Source of the DNA: Thalassospira sp. ER-Se-21-Dark
GTDB taxonomy: Bacteria > Pseudomonadota > Alphaproteobacteria > Rhodospirillales > Thalassospiraceae
NCBI RefSeq assembly: GCF_017922435.1
Contig: NZ_VDEZ01000002.1
Coordinates: 310,001-374,000 of the forward strand
DNA: 64,000 bases
Direction: 5' to 3'
Part shown: piece by piece, positions 27,423 through 36,309 of the stretch
Layout: each line of letters starts with the position of its first letter
Position numbering within the stretch: position 1 is the first letter of the stretch
Made by a program: the position numbers and the translations under genes
The notes under the pieces: model-generated
Databases searched by the model: none
What the model was told of the DNA's origin: nothing
Seen by the model: the letters and a program-made list of their open reading frames with translations, nothing else

Positions 27423-27902
27423 TTAGTCAGCGTCAGCAACCGGCAGGGTGGTGCTGTTTTTGACTTCGTGCAACGTAAAGCTTGATTTCATGTTGGCGAC
27501 GCCGGGCAACTTCATCATGACTTCGGACAGGAAGCGCTGATAGGCTGCCGGGTCTGGCACAACGATGCGCATCATATAATCCTGATTGCCGACCATGGCA
27601 TAGCAATCAACGATTTCCGGGTGTTCCTGCACGGCCGTTTCAAAGCGGCGCAGCGACGGTTCGTCATGCTGGGTCAGCGATACGGTGACGAAGACATTCA
27701 CACCGAGGCGAAGATGGGCCGGGTCCAGCAGGGCGACATATTTGCGGATGACGCCACTTTCCTCGAGCTTGCGCAGACGCCGCAGGCAGGGGGAAACGGA
27801 CAGGCCGACCTTGTCAGCCAGTTCGACCATGGAGATTCGACCGTCTTCCTGAATTTCACGAAGAATTTTGCGATCAATTGCGTCGAAACCGTTGCGCGCC
27901 AT
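27423..27902 (-). CDS. Lrp/AsnC family transcriptional regulator
   Basis: 159-residue regulator. The N-terminal helix-turn-helix reads AIDRKILREIQEDGRISMVE, then LADKVGLSVSPCLRRLRKLE. The C-terminal RAM ligand domain carries VSLTQHDEPSLRRFETAV, YAMVGNQDYMMRIVV and MKLPGVANMKSSFTLHEVK. The last segment is typical of Lrp-type members near amino-acid metabolism genes. AAGGAG precedes the ATG at 27902, which settles the start over the in-frame ATG at 28031. The target is unknown. Confidence 0.93.
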   Translation of the reverse strand: MARNGFDAIDRKILREIQEDGRISMVELADKVGLSVSPCLRRLRKLEESGVIRKYVALLDPAHLRLGVNVFVTVSLTQHDEPSLRRFETAVQEHPEIVDCYAMVGNQDYMMRIVVPDPAAYQRFLSEVMMKLPGVANMKSSFTLHEVKNSTTLPVADAD

Positions 27903-28375
27903 AGCGTGCCACACTCCTTTGGACGATAAGATAACGGGCTGAAATTCGCCCGGAGAACCGTACTTTCGGAAGGGTGGATTTTGCCAAATTCCCGACCGGG
28001 CGTACATAATTTCTGCTGCGCGATAAGCCATGACTTCGCGTTTCTGTCAATCTTTGCGTCGCCAAACGATGCAATTTTTACGTCTAAATCCTGTATATGA
28101 TCGCAATGCGGTGCAACAGATCTTAACCGCATGATGCATGCCAAAGACTTGCAACAGGCAAGCAATGCAAGTATGACCTTCAATTCCTTGGAACGCCTGC
28201 AGTTGTGAGCATCTGCAGCGGAAGTTATCGTTGCCGTGTGCCATCCGGGCAGTGTAGTATAATCGTACCAATTTACTTATTTCGATTGTGATTATTCTCC
28301 TGCCGGGAGCCCGGGGGAGGTTGGCACTGTCTGACACTCGTCTGACATTGGCAGCCGATATACTGAAAGGCACGT
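27903..28375. promoter_or_regulatory. Divergent promoter region of lrp-like and GNAT genes
   Basis: A 473-bp gap without a credible ORF. It presumably contains both divergent promoters. I see no clear operator, RNA gene or repeat in it. Confidence 0.3.
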
Positions 28376-28876
28376 ATGGTGGACGCTGCGCAAAACACGC
28401 CGGGATATAACCTGGTTACAATTGGCGAGCATAAAATCAATATTCGTCCGGCGGTTCAGGCAGATCTCGCCAATGTTGTCGATCTTGATGACCGGACCAC
28501 GGGACTGCGCAAGCCGGATTATTGGGACGATCTGTTTACCCGCTATGGCAACCGCAAGGATTCCCGTTTTTTCCTGATTGCCGAAGAAAACGGCACGCTT
28601 CTGGGTTGCATTTTTGGTGAAGTCCGGTCGTGGGAATTCAATTCCGTGCCGTGCGGCTGGGTTGGCACCGTTAGTGTCGAACCGGACCTGCGCATGGGCG
28701 GGATCGGTACCATCCTTTATAACGAAATCTGCCGCTGTTTCCGCAAGGCCGGGGTGACCAAAATCCGGACCATGATCCCGCGCGATGCAACCGACTTGAT
28801 GTCGTTCTTCCGCGCGCAGGGCATGATGGCCGGGCCGTTCATCCAGCTGGAAACAGATATGGAAGAGGGGGAATAA
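28376..28876 (+). CDS. GNAT family N-acetyltransferase (BadL-like)
   Basis: 166-residue GNAT-fold protein. The acetyl-CoA-binding region is visible as GWVGTVSVEPDLRMGGIGTI (R/Q-x-x-G-x-G/A type loop), followed by LYNEICRCFRKAGVTKIRTM and FFRAQGMMAGPFIQLE. The substrate is unknown. It is followed four bases later by an Rrf2 regulator, the same arrangement as the GNAT protein BadL and the Rrf2-type repressor BadM in Rhodopseudomonas palustris. A regulatory or aromatic-degradation link is inferred only from that pairing. Confidence 0.86.
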   Translation: MVDAAQNTPGYNLVTIGEHKINIRPAVQADLANVVDLDDRTTGLRKPDYWDDLFTRYGNRKDSRFFLIAEENGTLLGCIFGEVRSWEFNSVPCGWVGTVSVEPDLRMGGIGTILYNEICRCFRKAGVTKIRTMIPRDATDLMSFFRAQGMMAGPFIQLETDMEEGE

Positions 28877-28880
28877 GCCG

Positions 28881-29327
28881 ATGATGTCCTTGCAAAAGGC
28901 GACGCTGTTTGCCCTCTATGCCGTGCTGGAACTGGCCGAAGATACCGACCGCCAGCTTTCGGCATCGGAAATTGCCGAACGTTACAATATTTCGACCAAC
29001 CATCTGGCAAAGGTCCTGCGTGATCTGGGCCGGGCGGGGCTGGTTGAATCGGTCCGTGGTGCGGGTGGCGGTTATCGTTTCTGCGGCAATGCCAAGCGCA
29101 CGACACTTTTGGATGTTGTGCAGTTGTTTGAAGAGGTCGGCACAAGCCCGTCCAACAGCATTGTGCAGAATACCAATGCCGGTGCGGCGCTTTCGATGGT
29201 GATGGATGAGATCGAAGAGATCACCCATGCCACATTGCTGTCGATCACGATCGAGACGATGCTGAAACTGATGCGCAAACGTCGCCCGGAAAAACCGACA
29301 TCTACCGGATTGTTCCGCGCGGTTTAA
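28881..29327 (+). CDS. Rrf2 family transcriptional regulator (BadM-like)
   Basis: 148-residue regulator. The winged helix shows KATLFALYAVLELAE, ASEIAERYNISTNHLAKVLR, DLGRAGLVESVRGAGGGYRF. It lacks the three-Cys cluster of iron-sulfur Rrf2 proteins such as IscR: the only Cys is in RFCGNAKR. It therefore probably does not bind a cluster, and this resembles BadM/AliR-like members. It begins four bases after the GNAT gene, so the two are co-expressed. A strong bidirectional terminator follows. Confidence 0.88.
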   Translation: MMSLQKATLFALYAVLELAEDTDRQLSASEIAERYNISTNHLAKVLRDLGRAGLVESVRGAGGGYRFCGNAKRTTLLDVVQLFEEVGTSPSNSIVQNTNAGAALSMVMDEIEEITHATLLSITIETMLKLMRKRRPEKPTSTGLFRAV

Positions 29328-29363
29328 CGCACAGATCCAGGCACAAATACCTACCATATACAC

Positions 29364-29395
29364 AAAAGGCCGTCAGATTGCTCTGACGGCCTTTT
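29364..29395. terminator. Bidirectional terminator between Rrf2 gene and helicase
   Basis: A perfect 14-bp stem, AAAAGGCCGTCAGA and its complement, with loop TTGC has T runs on both strands. It serves both convergent genes. Confidence 0.87.
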
Positions 29396-29418
29396 TGATT
29401 TTCGAACGCGCGGCGGGC

Positions 29419-31293
29419 TTAGCTCTCGCTTTCTGCCGGGGCCGGTTCTGCTGATGCCTGGGCGGTATCCGCAGCCTTGTCAGCCGTTTCTGCCTTTGGG
29501 GCAGCCTTCTTGCGCGGACGGCGCGGTGCGCGTTTTTTGACTTCCTTGGCCGGTGCGGCGTCAGACTTTGCGTCGCTTGCGGTTTCAGCCGGTGCCTCGG
29601 TTGCTACTGGTGCAGCATCCTCTGCCGGTGCTTCGTCGCTGGCCTTTTTGGTCGAACGGCGCGGCTTTCTGGCCGACGTTGATTTCGACTTTTCAGCAGC
29701 AGGCTTGCGCTTGGCCGTGGTGGTCTTTTTCGGTGCTTCTTCTTCGTCGTCAGAAGGCTTTTTGCCAAGGCTTGAGGCCGGCACTTCGGTCAGAAGGAAG
29801 CTTGGAACGTGATCGCCAAAGCCGATGACTGTTTTGTCATCGCGGTCGTCACGGTCACGGCGATTGTTGCGGTTGTTACGGTCATTCCGATCATTGCGAT
29901 CGTTTCGATCATTACGCTCGGTCCGATCCGGCCGCTCAGCGCGGTTGCGATCAGTATTGCCCGCGTTGTTGCGCGCGTCGCGTGCCGGTGCCTTGGGGGC
30001 ATCGGCGTCGTTTTGCGGTTGCGCGTCGGATTTGGCCGGTGACGGGGTGTCAGCAACCGCTTCCTTTTTATCCGATCTTGCCGGACGGGCGGGTTTGTCG
30101 TCACGCGTATTGGTGGGCTTGCGGCTTTTCTTGTTGCGACGCTTCTTGCCGGTAAAGTCCAGCTCCAGCGTCTCGATGCCTTCAAGTTCGGTCAGCGGGA
30201 TGTCCATATTGATGGACTTGTTGATCGCAGCAACAAGTTTGCCATCCTCTGGAACGGCCAGGGTAAAGGCCTTGCCATCACGGCCTGCGCGACCGGTACG
30301 ACCGGTACGGTGGACATAATCCTCGGCATTGAACGGCACGTCAAAGTTAAAGACGTGCGAAACATCGGCGACGTCAATACCGCGTGCGGCCACGTCCGAG
30401 CAGACGAGCAAGGTGATCTCGCCAGTTTTGAACTTTGCCAGCGTTTCGGTACGTTCGCTTTGCGCCAGATCCCCATGCATGCGACCGGCATTGAAGCCGT
30501 GCTTGGTCAGCGATTTATAGAGAATGTCGACGTCTTTTTTGCGGTTACAGAACACAAAGGCGTTGCGGACATCTTCGGCGCGGATCAGGCGACGTAGGGC
30601 TTCGCGCTTGTCGAAATCATCCAGGACAAGGAGCTTGTGTTCAACCGTGGTTGCCATCGTCGAAGGTGGCGATACGGTGATTTCCTTGGGATTGGACAGG
30701 AACTTGTCGGCAAGGCGTTTGATTTCCTTGGGCATGGTCGCCGAGAAGAAAAGCGTCTGACGCTGCTTGGGCAGCATGTTGACGATCTTTTCGATGTCGG
30801 GGATGAAGCCCATGTCGAGCATGCGGTCGGCTTCGTCGATCACAAGCAGTTTGCAATCAGACAACAGCAGCTTGCCGCGCTCAAACGTATCAATCAGGCG
30901 GCCCGGGGTCGCGATGATGACATCGGCACCTTTTTCAAGGACCTTACCTTGCTCGGCAGCAGATTCGCCACCAATAATTAACGCCTTGGACAGCGAGATA
31001 TATTTGCCATAGGTGTCAAAGTTTGCAGCAACCTGGGTGGCCAGTTCGCGGGTCGGCTCCAGAATGATGGAACGCGGCATCCGCATGCGGGCCCGACCAT
31101 GATGGAGAATATCAAGCATCGGCAGGGTGAAGCTGGCCGTTTTGCCCGTACCCGTTTGCGCACAGCCCAGAATGTCACGTGCCATCAGCACCGACGGAAT
31201 AGCTTGGGCCTGGATCGGGGTTGGGGTGTCGTAGCCGGCGTCTGCGACGGCTTTGAGGATATCTTCGCTCAGACCGAGATCGGCGAAATTCAT
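29419..31293 (-). CDS. DEAD-box RNA helicase, RhlE-like, with long charged tail
   Basis: 624 residues. The helicase core (about 1-380) shows FADLGLSEDILKAVADAGY with the Q motif TPIQAQAIP, motif I AQTGTGKT, VIDEADRMLDMG (motif II), FSATMP (III), and HRTGRTGRAGR (VI). The C-terminal ~240 residues are low-complexity: Arg-Asn-Asp repeats (RNDRNDRND type, about residues 455-490), then Lys/Ala/Pro-rich segments like histone H1 tails, ending acidic in ESES. Such tails usually bind RNA nonspecifically. The role is probably RNA unwinding in ribosome assembly or mRNA decay. The ATG at 31293 starts the conserved core, and an upstream in-frame ATG at 31368 has no support. Confidence 0.93.
   Translation of the reverse strand: MNFADLGLSEDILKAVADAGYDTPTPIQAQAIPSVLMARDILGCAQTGTGKTASFTLPMLDILHHGRARMRMPRSIILEPTRELATQVAANFDTYGKYISLSKALIIGGESAAEQGKVLEKGADVIIATPGRLIDTFERGKLLLSDCKLLVIDEADRMLDMGFIPDIEKIVNMLPKQRQTLFFSATMPKEIKRLADKFLSNPKEITVSPPSTMATTVEHKLLVLDDFDKREALRRLIRAEDVRNAFVFCNRKKDVDILYKSLTKHGFNAGRMHGDLAQSERTETLAKFKTGEITLLVCSDVAARGIDVADVSHVFNFDVPFNAEDYVHRTGRTGRAGRDGKAFTLAVPEDGKLVAAINKSINMDIPLTELEGIETLELDFTGKKRRNKKSRKPTNTRDDKPARPARSDKKEAVADTPSPAKSDAQPQNDADAPKAPARDARNNAGNTDRNRAERPDRTERNDRNDRNDRNDRNNRNNRRDRDDRDDKTVIGFGDHVPSFLLTEVPASSLGKKPSDDEEEAPKKTTTAKRKPAAEKSKSTSARKPRRSTKKASDEAPAEDAAPVATEAPAETASDAKSDAAPAKEVKKRAPRRPRKKAAPKAETADKAADTAQASAEPAPAESES
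29838..29922 (-). repeat. 9-bp coding repeats (Arg-Asn-Asp) in helicase gene
   Basis: A tandem array of degenerate 9-bp units encodes RND/RNN/RDD triplets in the helicase tail. Copy number may vary between strains. Confidence 0.7.
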
Positions 31294-31504
31294 ATGGTTC
31301 GTTTTCCCGCAAAGAAATGCGTTAAGGTTAAGCGGATCGCTAGAAATCTGATTGCGTCGTAAAGCCAACCCTTAATTAAGTCAAGAAAAACGCCGCTTAA
31401 TTGCCTTGGAAAACCCATTCGGCAGGCTTTGAGAGGCTTGTTTGCAACAATTTGACAGCGTAATCTGCCACAACAGCTCATACTCGGGGAGAAAAACAGT
31501 GCTG

Positions 31505-32065
31505 ATGGACGCAACCCGTTCAAGTTTGCTGATAATCGACGTTCAGGAAAAACTCTATCCGGCCTGTCTGGAACCGGATCAGATCATCGCCAATTGCTGT
31601 TTTCTGATCAAATGCGCCAATCGCCTTGAGGTGCCGGTGATCGTTACCGAACAGTATCCCAAGGGTCTTGGGCATACGGCCAAACCGATTGTCGATCTGC
31701 TTGAAAAGCCGGGTGATGCTGCTGAGGGCGGCAATGTCGTTTCCAAGGTGGCATTTTCCGCCGTTCCGGCCAATGGCTTTATCGAGAAGATGGAAGAAAA
31801 TCAGGGTCGTGATCAGGTGGTGGTTGCGGGCATGGAAACCCATGTCTGTGTGCTGCAAACGGTGATGGACCTGATCGAACGCGGTCGGGAGGTCTATGTC
31901 GTCTCCGATGCGGTGACATCGCGCAGCCAGCATGACAAGATTTTCGGTCTTGAGCGCATGCGCGATGCTGGCGCCAAAATCGTAACCCGCGAAAGTGTGA
32001 TGTTTGAATGGCTGCGGGTGGCAGGCACGCCGGAGTTCAAGGAACTGAGCGCGCTGATTAAATGA
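31505..32065 (+). CDS. Isochorismatase family cysteine hydrolase (YcaC-like)
   Basis: 186-residue cytosolic enzyme. Catalytic triad positions are visible: Asp in SSLLIIDVQEKL, Lys in VVSKVAFSAV, and Cys in AGMETHVCVLQTVMDL. The last motif with METHVCV is typical of the YcaC-type subgroup of unknown substrate. In contrast to the homologue at 11124, the nucleophilic Cys is kept. The ATG at 31505 follows GGGGAGAA. The stop overlaps the start of the next gene by four bases (ATGA), so the two hydrolases are translationally coupled. Confidence 0.9.
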   Translation: MDATRSSLLIIDVQEKLYPACLEPDQIIANCCFLIKCANRLEVPVIVTEQYPKGLGHTAKPIVDLLEKPGDAAEGGNVVSKVAFSAVPANGFIEKMEENQGRDQVVVAGMETHVCVLQTVMDLIERGREVYVVSDAVTSRSQHDKIFGLERMRDAGAKIVTRESVMFEWLRVAGTPEFKELSALIK

Positions 32066-32823
32066 GTTCGATCTCAAAGAAAGACACCGGGCACGCCGAT
32101 GGTGATGGCGTGCCCGGTGTGTTTTTGTCAGGCATGCTGGCCGATCAGCGTATGTGGCATCCCGCAGTTGCCGCATATGACGAACTTGACGATCCGGCCA
32201 AGCCCGCACTTAAGCCGGTATTCTGTGAATTGTTTGATCAGGATACGGTTGCAGATATGGCGCGTGCGGTTCTGGAAACTGCGCCGGATCGCTTTGCGCT
32301 GGTGGGGATGTCGATGGGCGGGTATGCCGCGTTTGAAATCCTGCGTCAGGCCCCGGAACGTGTCAGTCACCTGATGCTGGTCAATACAAGGGCAACGGCC
32401 GACAGTGAGGCGGTTCGACGTCGACGGTTGTTGCTGTCGCGCATTGTCGCGGGCAAAACGCCGTTTGTCGCGGTCAATGACGGCATGCTTGATGAGATGC
32501 TACATCCCGATAACCGCAATGATGGTGGGTTGGTTTCCCTGTTGACCGCAATGGGTGACGCATGCGGGGGAGGCGTGTTTGAACGCCAAAATCATGCGGT
32601 TGCGACCCGCCCGGACAGCATGACGGATCTTTGCAATATTGCCGTGCCATGCAGCGTTGTTGTCGGTACGCATGACCGGATAATAAGTCCTGAAAGTCAC
32701 CGGGAGATGGCCGATGCCATTCCCGCTGCGACTTATCAGGAAGTTTCCGGTGCCGGCCATTATGTACCACTTGAACAGCCCGTTGAGTTTGCCTGGTCAC
32801 TGGCAGGACTTTTGGTGCGTTAG
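32062..32823 (+). CDS. Alpha/beta fold hydrolase
   Basis: 253-residue enzyme of the alpha/beta hydrolase fold. The nucleophile elbow reads GMSMGGYAAFEILR (Ser in the third position of G-M-S-M-G), the acid is in VVGTHDRIISPESH, and the catalytic His is in SGAGHYVPLEQP. It lacks a signal peptide. The substrate is unknown. Its start overlaps the preceding hydrolase by ATGA, and its stop shares bases with the convergent lipoprotein gene (TTAG at 32820-32823). Confidence 0.9.
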   Translation: MSSISKKDTGHADGDGVPGVFLSGMLADQRMWHPAVAAYDELDDPAKPALKPVFCELFDQDTVADMARAVLETAPDRFALVGMSMGGYAAFEILRQAPERVSHLMLVNTRATADSEAVRRRRLLLSRIVAGKTPFVAVNDGMLDEMLHPDNRNDGGLVSLLTAMGDACGGGVFERQNHAVATRPDSMTDLCNIAVPCSVVVGTHDRIISPESHREMADAIPAATYQEVSGAGHYVPLEQPVEFAWSLAGLLVR

Positions 32824-33419
32824 CAGCTTGGCAAGAACGGGCTGCAATACCGGTCATCATTATTGCGCAGGTGACGCGGGAAGAGCTGATAATTGACCGT
32901 GTCAGCGTTGTTTTCGACCTGTTCGGCAAACTGGGCCGCATTGAAGTGTGCGCGGGTTTCCGAAATGATTTTATCCCCGACACAGAAGCCGAAACGGACG
33001 GTGACGCGATCACTTGTCTCATCTATGGGCAGAGATTTTGGGTCCGTGCAGAGCTTGCCCCGCATGGTGGATTGTTCCGGATTGACGACGGCAACCATAC
33101 GGTTTTCCGGCTTGATGGTTTCCCCATCTGCAATGTCGGCCGGATCGGTAACAAAGCGCAGGCGCGGCGGGTAGCCATGGTTTGACATGGCCGCACTCCA
33201 GAAGTCATCGGTGAAGGTGTTATTGGCATCAGTGATTTCAAGCATCATCACACGACTTGGCGCACCGGCTGTCCGGAAGCTGTCGACTTCGGTGACCTCA
33301 TAATGGGCACGTTCGATCATGGCGATGTTGCAACCGGCAAGCGCAAGCAGACCACTTGCAGCAACAGCGATTGAAAACGGGCGTGTCAATTTCGACAGTC
33401 GCGGTGCGGGCGCAGACAT
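32820..33419 (-). CDS. Predicted lipoprotein of unknown function
   Basis: 199 residues with a lipoprotein signal: hydrophobic segment, then lipobox LLALAGC with the lipidated Cys near residue 31. The mature part has several Cys (LCTDPKSL, GFCVGDKI, and a YCSPFLPSC end), suggesting disulfides in the periplasm. No family is recognised. The start at 33419 is chosen because AAAGGA lies nine bases upstream, whereas the ATG at 33428 overlaps that site. It converges with the hydrolase gene, with the stop codons overlapping. Confidence 0.7.
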   Translation of the reverse strand: MSAPAPRLSKLTRPFSIAVAASGLLALAGCNIAMIERAHYEVTEVDSFRTAGAPSRVMMLEITDANNTFTDDFWSAAMSNHGYPPRLRFVTDPADIADGETIKPENRMVAVVNPEQSTMRGKLCTDPKSLPIDETSDRVTVRFGFCVGDKIISETRAHFNAAQFAEQVENNADTVNYQLFPRHLRNNDDRYCSPFLPSC

Positions 33420-33526
33420 GGCTTTCATCCTTTCAGGCTTGCTGAGACCAAAGAACCTATCCCTAGATATTGTCGGAAAATTGCCAAAGTCACGCGGTTG
33501 CGCCGATTTTTAAGGGCAGAAAACAA

Positions 33527-33552
33527 AAAACCCGGCACAAATGCCGGGTTTT
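33527..33552 (-). terminator. Terminator of parE
   Basis: A perfect 11-bp stem, AAAACCCGGCA / TGCCGGGTTTT, with loop CAAA is followed on the minus strand by TTTTTTGTTTT. It lies 20 bp past the parE stop. Confidence 0.87.
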
Positions 33553-33573
33553 GTTGGCGTTTCGAGAGGCCAA

Positions 33574-35556
33574 TCAGACGTCGATATCCTCGACGAAGCG
33601 GGCATGTTCCTGAATGAACTGGAAACGCAGCTCCGGCTTTTTGCCCATCAGGCGGGTCACAAGATCCTTGGTCTGTCCGCGGGCATCCGGTTCGGCTGCA
33701 TCGGGCAGGGTAACACGCAGAAGGGTGCGTTTCTTGTGGGCCATGGTGGTTTCGCGCAGCTGTTGCGGCGGCATTTCACCCAGACCCTTGAATCGGGAAA
33801 TCTCGACCTTGTTCGGGTTCTTGAACTCGGTTTCAAGGATGACTTCCTTTTCGGCATCATCCATGGCGTAGATTGACTTGCCACCTTGGGTCAGGCGGTA
33901 AAGCGGCGGCATCGCCAGATACAGATGGCCGTTTTCGATCAGGCCAGGCATTTCCTGATAGAAGAAGGTCATCAGAAGGGATGCGATATGTGCACCATCG
34001 ACGTCAGCATCGGTCATGATGATGATGCGTTCATAGCGTAGATCACCCAGCCGGAAATCAGACCCCGAACCGCAGCCAAAGGCTTCGATCATGTCCTTGA
34101 TTTCCTGATTGGCCATCATCTTTTCATAGGTCGCCGATGCGACGTTCAGGATCTTGCCGCGCAGCGGCAGCACGGCCTGCGTTTCGCGGTCACGGGCCTG
34201 TTTGGCAGAACCACCTGCAGAGTCACCCTCCACCAGGAAGATTTCAGTGCCAGCCGCGATTGAACGCGAACAGTCAGCAAGCTTGCCCGGCAGGCGCAAA
34301 CGACGGGTTGCAGACTGACGCTTGGTTTCCTTTTTCTCCTTACGGCGCTGACGTTCCTCGGCGCGCAGGATGATGCGTTCAAGCAGACGCTTGGCGTTTT
34401 CGGTATCCCCGGTCAGCCAGTGGTCAAAGTGGTCACGCACCGCGGTTTCAACCAGTTTGGTTGCACCCTGGGTACCCAGCTTTTCCTTGGTTTGGCCCTG
34501 GAATTGCGGATCGGGAATAAATACTGACAGCATGATGCAGCCGCCGCCAAAGACGTCCTCGGCGGTGATGGCTGCGGCCTTTTTCTGCCCCAGCATATCG
34601 CCATAGGCCTTGATCGCCTTGGTGATGGCATAGCGGAAACCGGCTTCGTGTGTGCCGCCAAGCGGGGTCGGGACGGTGTTACAATAAGAATGGAAATAGC
34701 CTTCGCCGCTTTCAGGCCAGCCAATCGCCCATTCAACACGCCCGGCACTTTCAGAAAACTTGGCTTCGCCAGCGAACGGACGGTCTGTGACCATCTCGCG
34801 GCCATCAAGCGTCATTTCGAGGTAATCGAGAATGCCGTTCGGGAACTTCAGGACTTCCTGCTGCGGGGTCGGGTCGTCACTGGTCAGAAGGCTTGGATCA
34901 ACCGACCAGCGGATTTCAACACCCTTGTAGAGATACGCCTTGGAGCGCGCCATACGGAAGATGGTCGCTGCCTTGAGCTTGGCGCGGGTGCCGAAAATCT
35001 CGGGGTCGGGTCTGAAAATAACCGTGGTGCCACGACGATTGTTGATCGCACCGCCATCCTGAAGCGGCCCCAGGGGGGTGCCCTTGGAATATTCCTGAAA
35101 CACCATCTTGCGATCACGGCAGACTTCAACGCGGAATTTGTCGGTCAGTGCGTTCACCACCGACATACCGACACCGTGCAAACCGCCCGATGTCTCATAG
35201 GCCTTGCCAGAGAACTTGCCGCCCGAGTGCAAGGTGGTCAGGATCACCTCAAGGGCGGATTTGTCGGGAAATTTCGGGTGCGGGTCGGTCGGAATACCAC
35301 GCCCGTTATCGCGTACCAGCACAGTGTTGTCTGGCTGCAATTCCAGTTCGATCCAGTCAGCGTGGCCAGCAACCGCTTCGTCCATCGAGTTATCGAGAAT
35401 TTCCGCGACCAGATGGTGCAAAGCGGCATCATCGGTGCCGCCGATATACATACCGGGGCGTCGACGGACGGGCTCAAGGCCCTCGAGAACTTCAATATCC
35501 TTGGCGGAATAGGCTTTATCGGTGGACTGGTTTGAATCTTCAAAAAGGTCGGTCAT
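33574..35556 (-). CDS. parE: DNA topoisomerase IV subunit B
   Basis: 660-residue ATPase subunit that, with ParC, decatenates daughter chromosomes. The GHKL ATPase domain shows ILDNSMDEAVAGHA, VRDNGRGIPTDPHPKFPDKS, LHSGGKFSGKAYETSGGLHG and VGMSVVNALT. The Toprim domain shows EIFLVEGDSAGGSAKQARDR, RGKILNV and IIMTDADVDGAH. The length and the lack of a GyrB-type insert fit ParE rather than GyrB. parC is not in the window. A coumarin-type inhibitor would bind the ATP site. It is monocistronic with its own terminator. Confidence 0.96.
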   Translation of the reverse strand: MTDLFEDSNQSTDKAYSAKDIEVLEGLEPVRRRPGMYIGGTDDAALHHLVAEILDNSMDEAVAGHADWIELELQPDNTVLVRDNGRGIPTDPHPKFPDKSALEVILTTLHSGGKFSGKAYETSGGLHGVGMSVVNALTDKFRVEVCRDRKMVFQEYSKGTPLGPLQDGGAINNRRGTTVIFRPDPEIFGTRAKLKAATIFRMARSKAYLYKGVEIRWSVDPSLLTSDDPTPQQEVLKFPNGILDYLEMTLDGREMVTDRPFAGEAKFSESAGRVEWAIGWPESGEGYFHSYCNTVPTPLGGTHEAGFRYAITKAIKAYGDMLGQKKAAAITAEDVFGGGCIMLSVFIPDPQFQGQTKEKLGTQGATKLVETAVRDHFDHWLTGDTENAKRLLERIILRAEERQRRKEKKETKRQSATRRLRLPGKLADCSRSIAAGTEIFLVEGDSAGGSAKQARDRETQAVLPLRGKILNVASATYEKMMANQEIKDMIEAFGCGSGSDFRLGDLRYERIIIMTDADVDGAHIASLLMTFFYQEMPGLIENGHLYLAMPPLYRLTQGGKSIYAMDDAEKEVILETEFKNPNKVEISRFKGLGEMPPQQLRETTMAHKKRTLLRVTLPDAAEPDARGQTKDLVTRLMGKKPELRFQFIQEHARFVEDIDV

Positions 35557-35686
35557 GCCCCGGAACGCAACTTCTTTTATTGTGTTAAAACAAGGTCCAA
35601 TACCGTATATCTGTTCTTCGATATTATGGTCTTGGAAGCCTCGGCGCTAAACGAGTACCATATCTTTATCGGTTCGTACCAGATGA

Positions 35687-35700
35687 TCGGTGCGCACCGA
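35687..35700. promoter_or_regulatory. Perfect 14-bp palindrome upstream of parE and thioesterase
   Basis: TCGGTGCGCACCGA lies in the 295-bp gap between parE and the thioesterase. A possible operator, with no regulator assigned. The rest of the gap is AT-rich promoter-like DNA with a repeated CGACCATAA word (about 35697 and 35751). Confidence 0.35.
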
Positions 35701-35851
35701 CCATAAAAATGTGTTTTTGAATCCAATGCAAGTGATGGTCGCCAGATCCGACCATAATTTTGCAGGGCTTGGACGCAGAAAACCGTGACCGGGAGGTCCA
35801 ATAAAAAAATGGCGTGTCGTAACAGGCGTGCCGCCAACTGGAGTGAGCCTG

Positions 35852-36277
35852 ATGGCGACTGAGAAAGATCAATCCCTTCTTGCGGAAAGTACGATGCCGC
35901 GCGGTGAACTTTGCACCCGAACCCTTGCCATGCCCGCCGATACCAACCCGAGTGGTGATATTTTCGGTGGTTGGCTGATGTCGCAGATGGATATCGCCGG
36001 TGGTGTGATGGCGAGCCAGGTCGCCGAAGGGCGTGTTGCGACCATCGCAGTGGACGGCATGACGTTCCATCGCCCGGTTTATGTCGGCGATACAGTTTGC
36101 GTTTATGGCGACATCGAAAAGATCGGCAATACATCGATTGTGCTGCATCTCGAATCCTGGGTGCTCCGCCGCAATCAACCGCCGCGCATCAAGGTGACCG
36201 AGGCGACATTTACCTTTGTCGCGATTGACGCCGAAGGTCGACCGCGCCCGGTACGCAAGGATGAGGCAGACGCCTAA
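35852..36277 (+). CDS. Acyl-CoA thioesterase, YciA/hotdog family
   Basis: 141-residue hotdog-fold thioesterase. The signature PADTNPSGDIFGGWLMSQMD is present (Asn/Asp catalytic region), followed by IAVDGMTFHRPVYVGDTVC and GNTSIVLHLESWV, then VTEATFTFVAID. Members hydrolyse medium- to long-chain acyl-CoA in the cytosol. The ATG at 35852 follows GGAG with normal spacing. An in-frame upstream start at 35828 is less likely. A small secreted protein gene follows 32 bp later on the same strand. Confidence 0.9.
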   Translation: MATEKDQSLLAESTMPRGELCTRTLAMPADTNPSGDIFGGWLMSQMDIAGGVMASQVAEGRVATIAVDGMTFHRPVYVGDTVCVYGDIEKIGNTSIVLHLESWVLRRNQPPRIKVTEATFTFVAIDAEGRPRPVRKDEADA

Positions 36278-36309
36278 ACCCCCGCGAGATCAAATTCAGG
36301 AGCCCCGCC

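Noticed and set aside
32820..32823. Overlap of the convergent hydrolase and lipoprotein genes as a possible error
   Set aside because: The two stop codons share the bases TTAG. Both frames are otherwise intact, so this is a normal tight convergent arrangement.
34648..35535. A 295-codon plus-strand open frame opposite parE
   Set aside because: Antisense to parE, with no ribosome-binding site or family resemblance.
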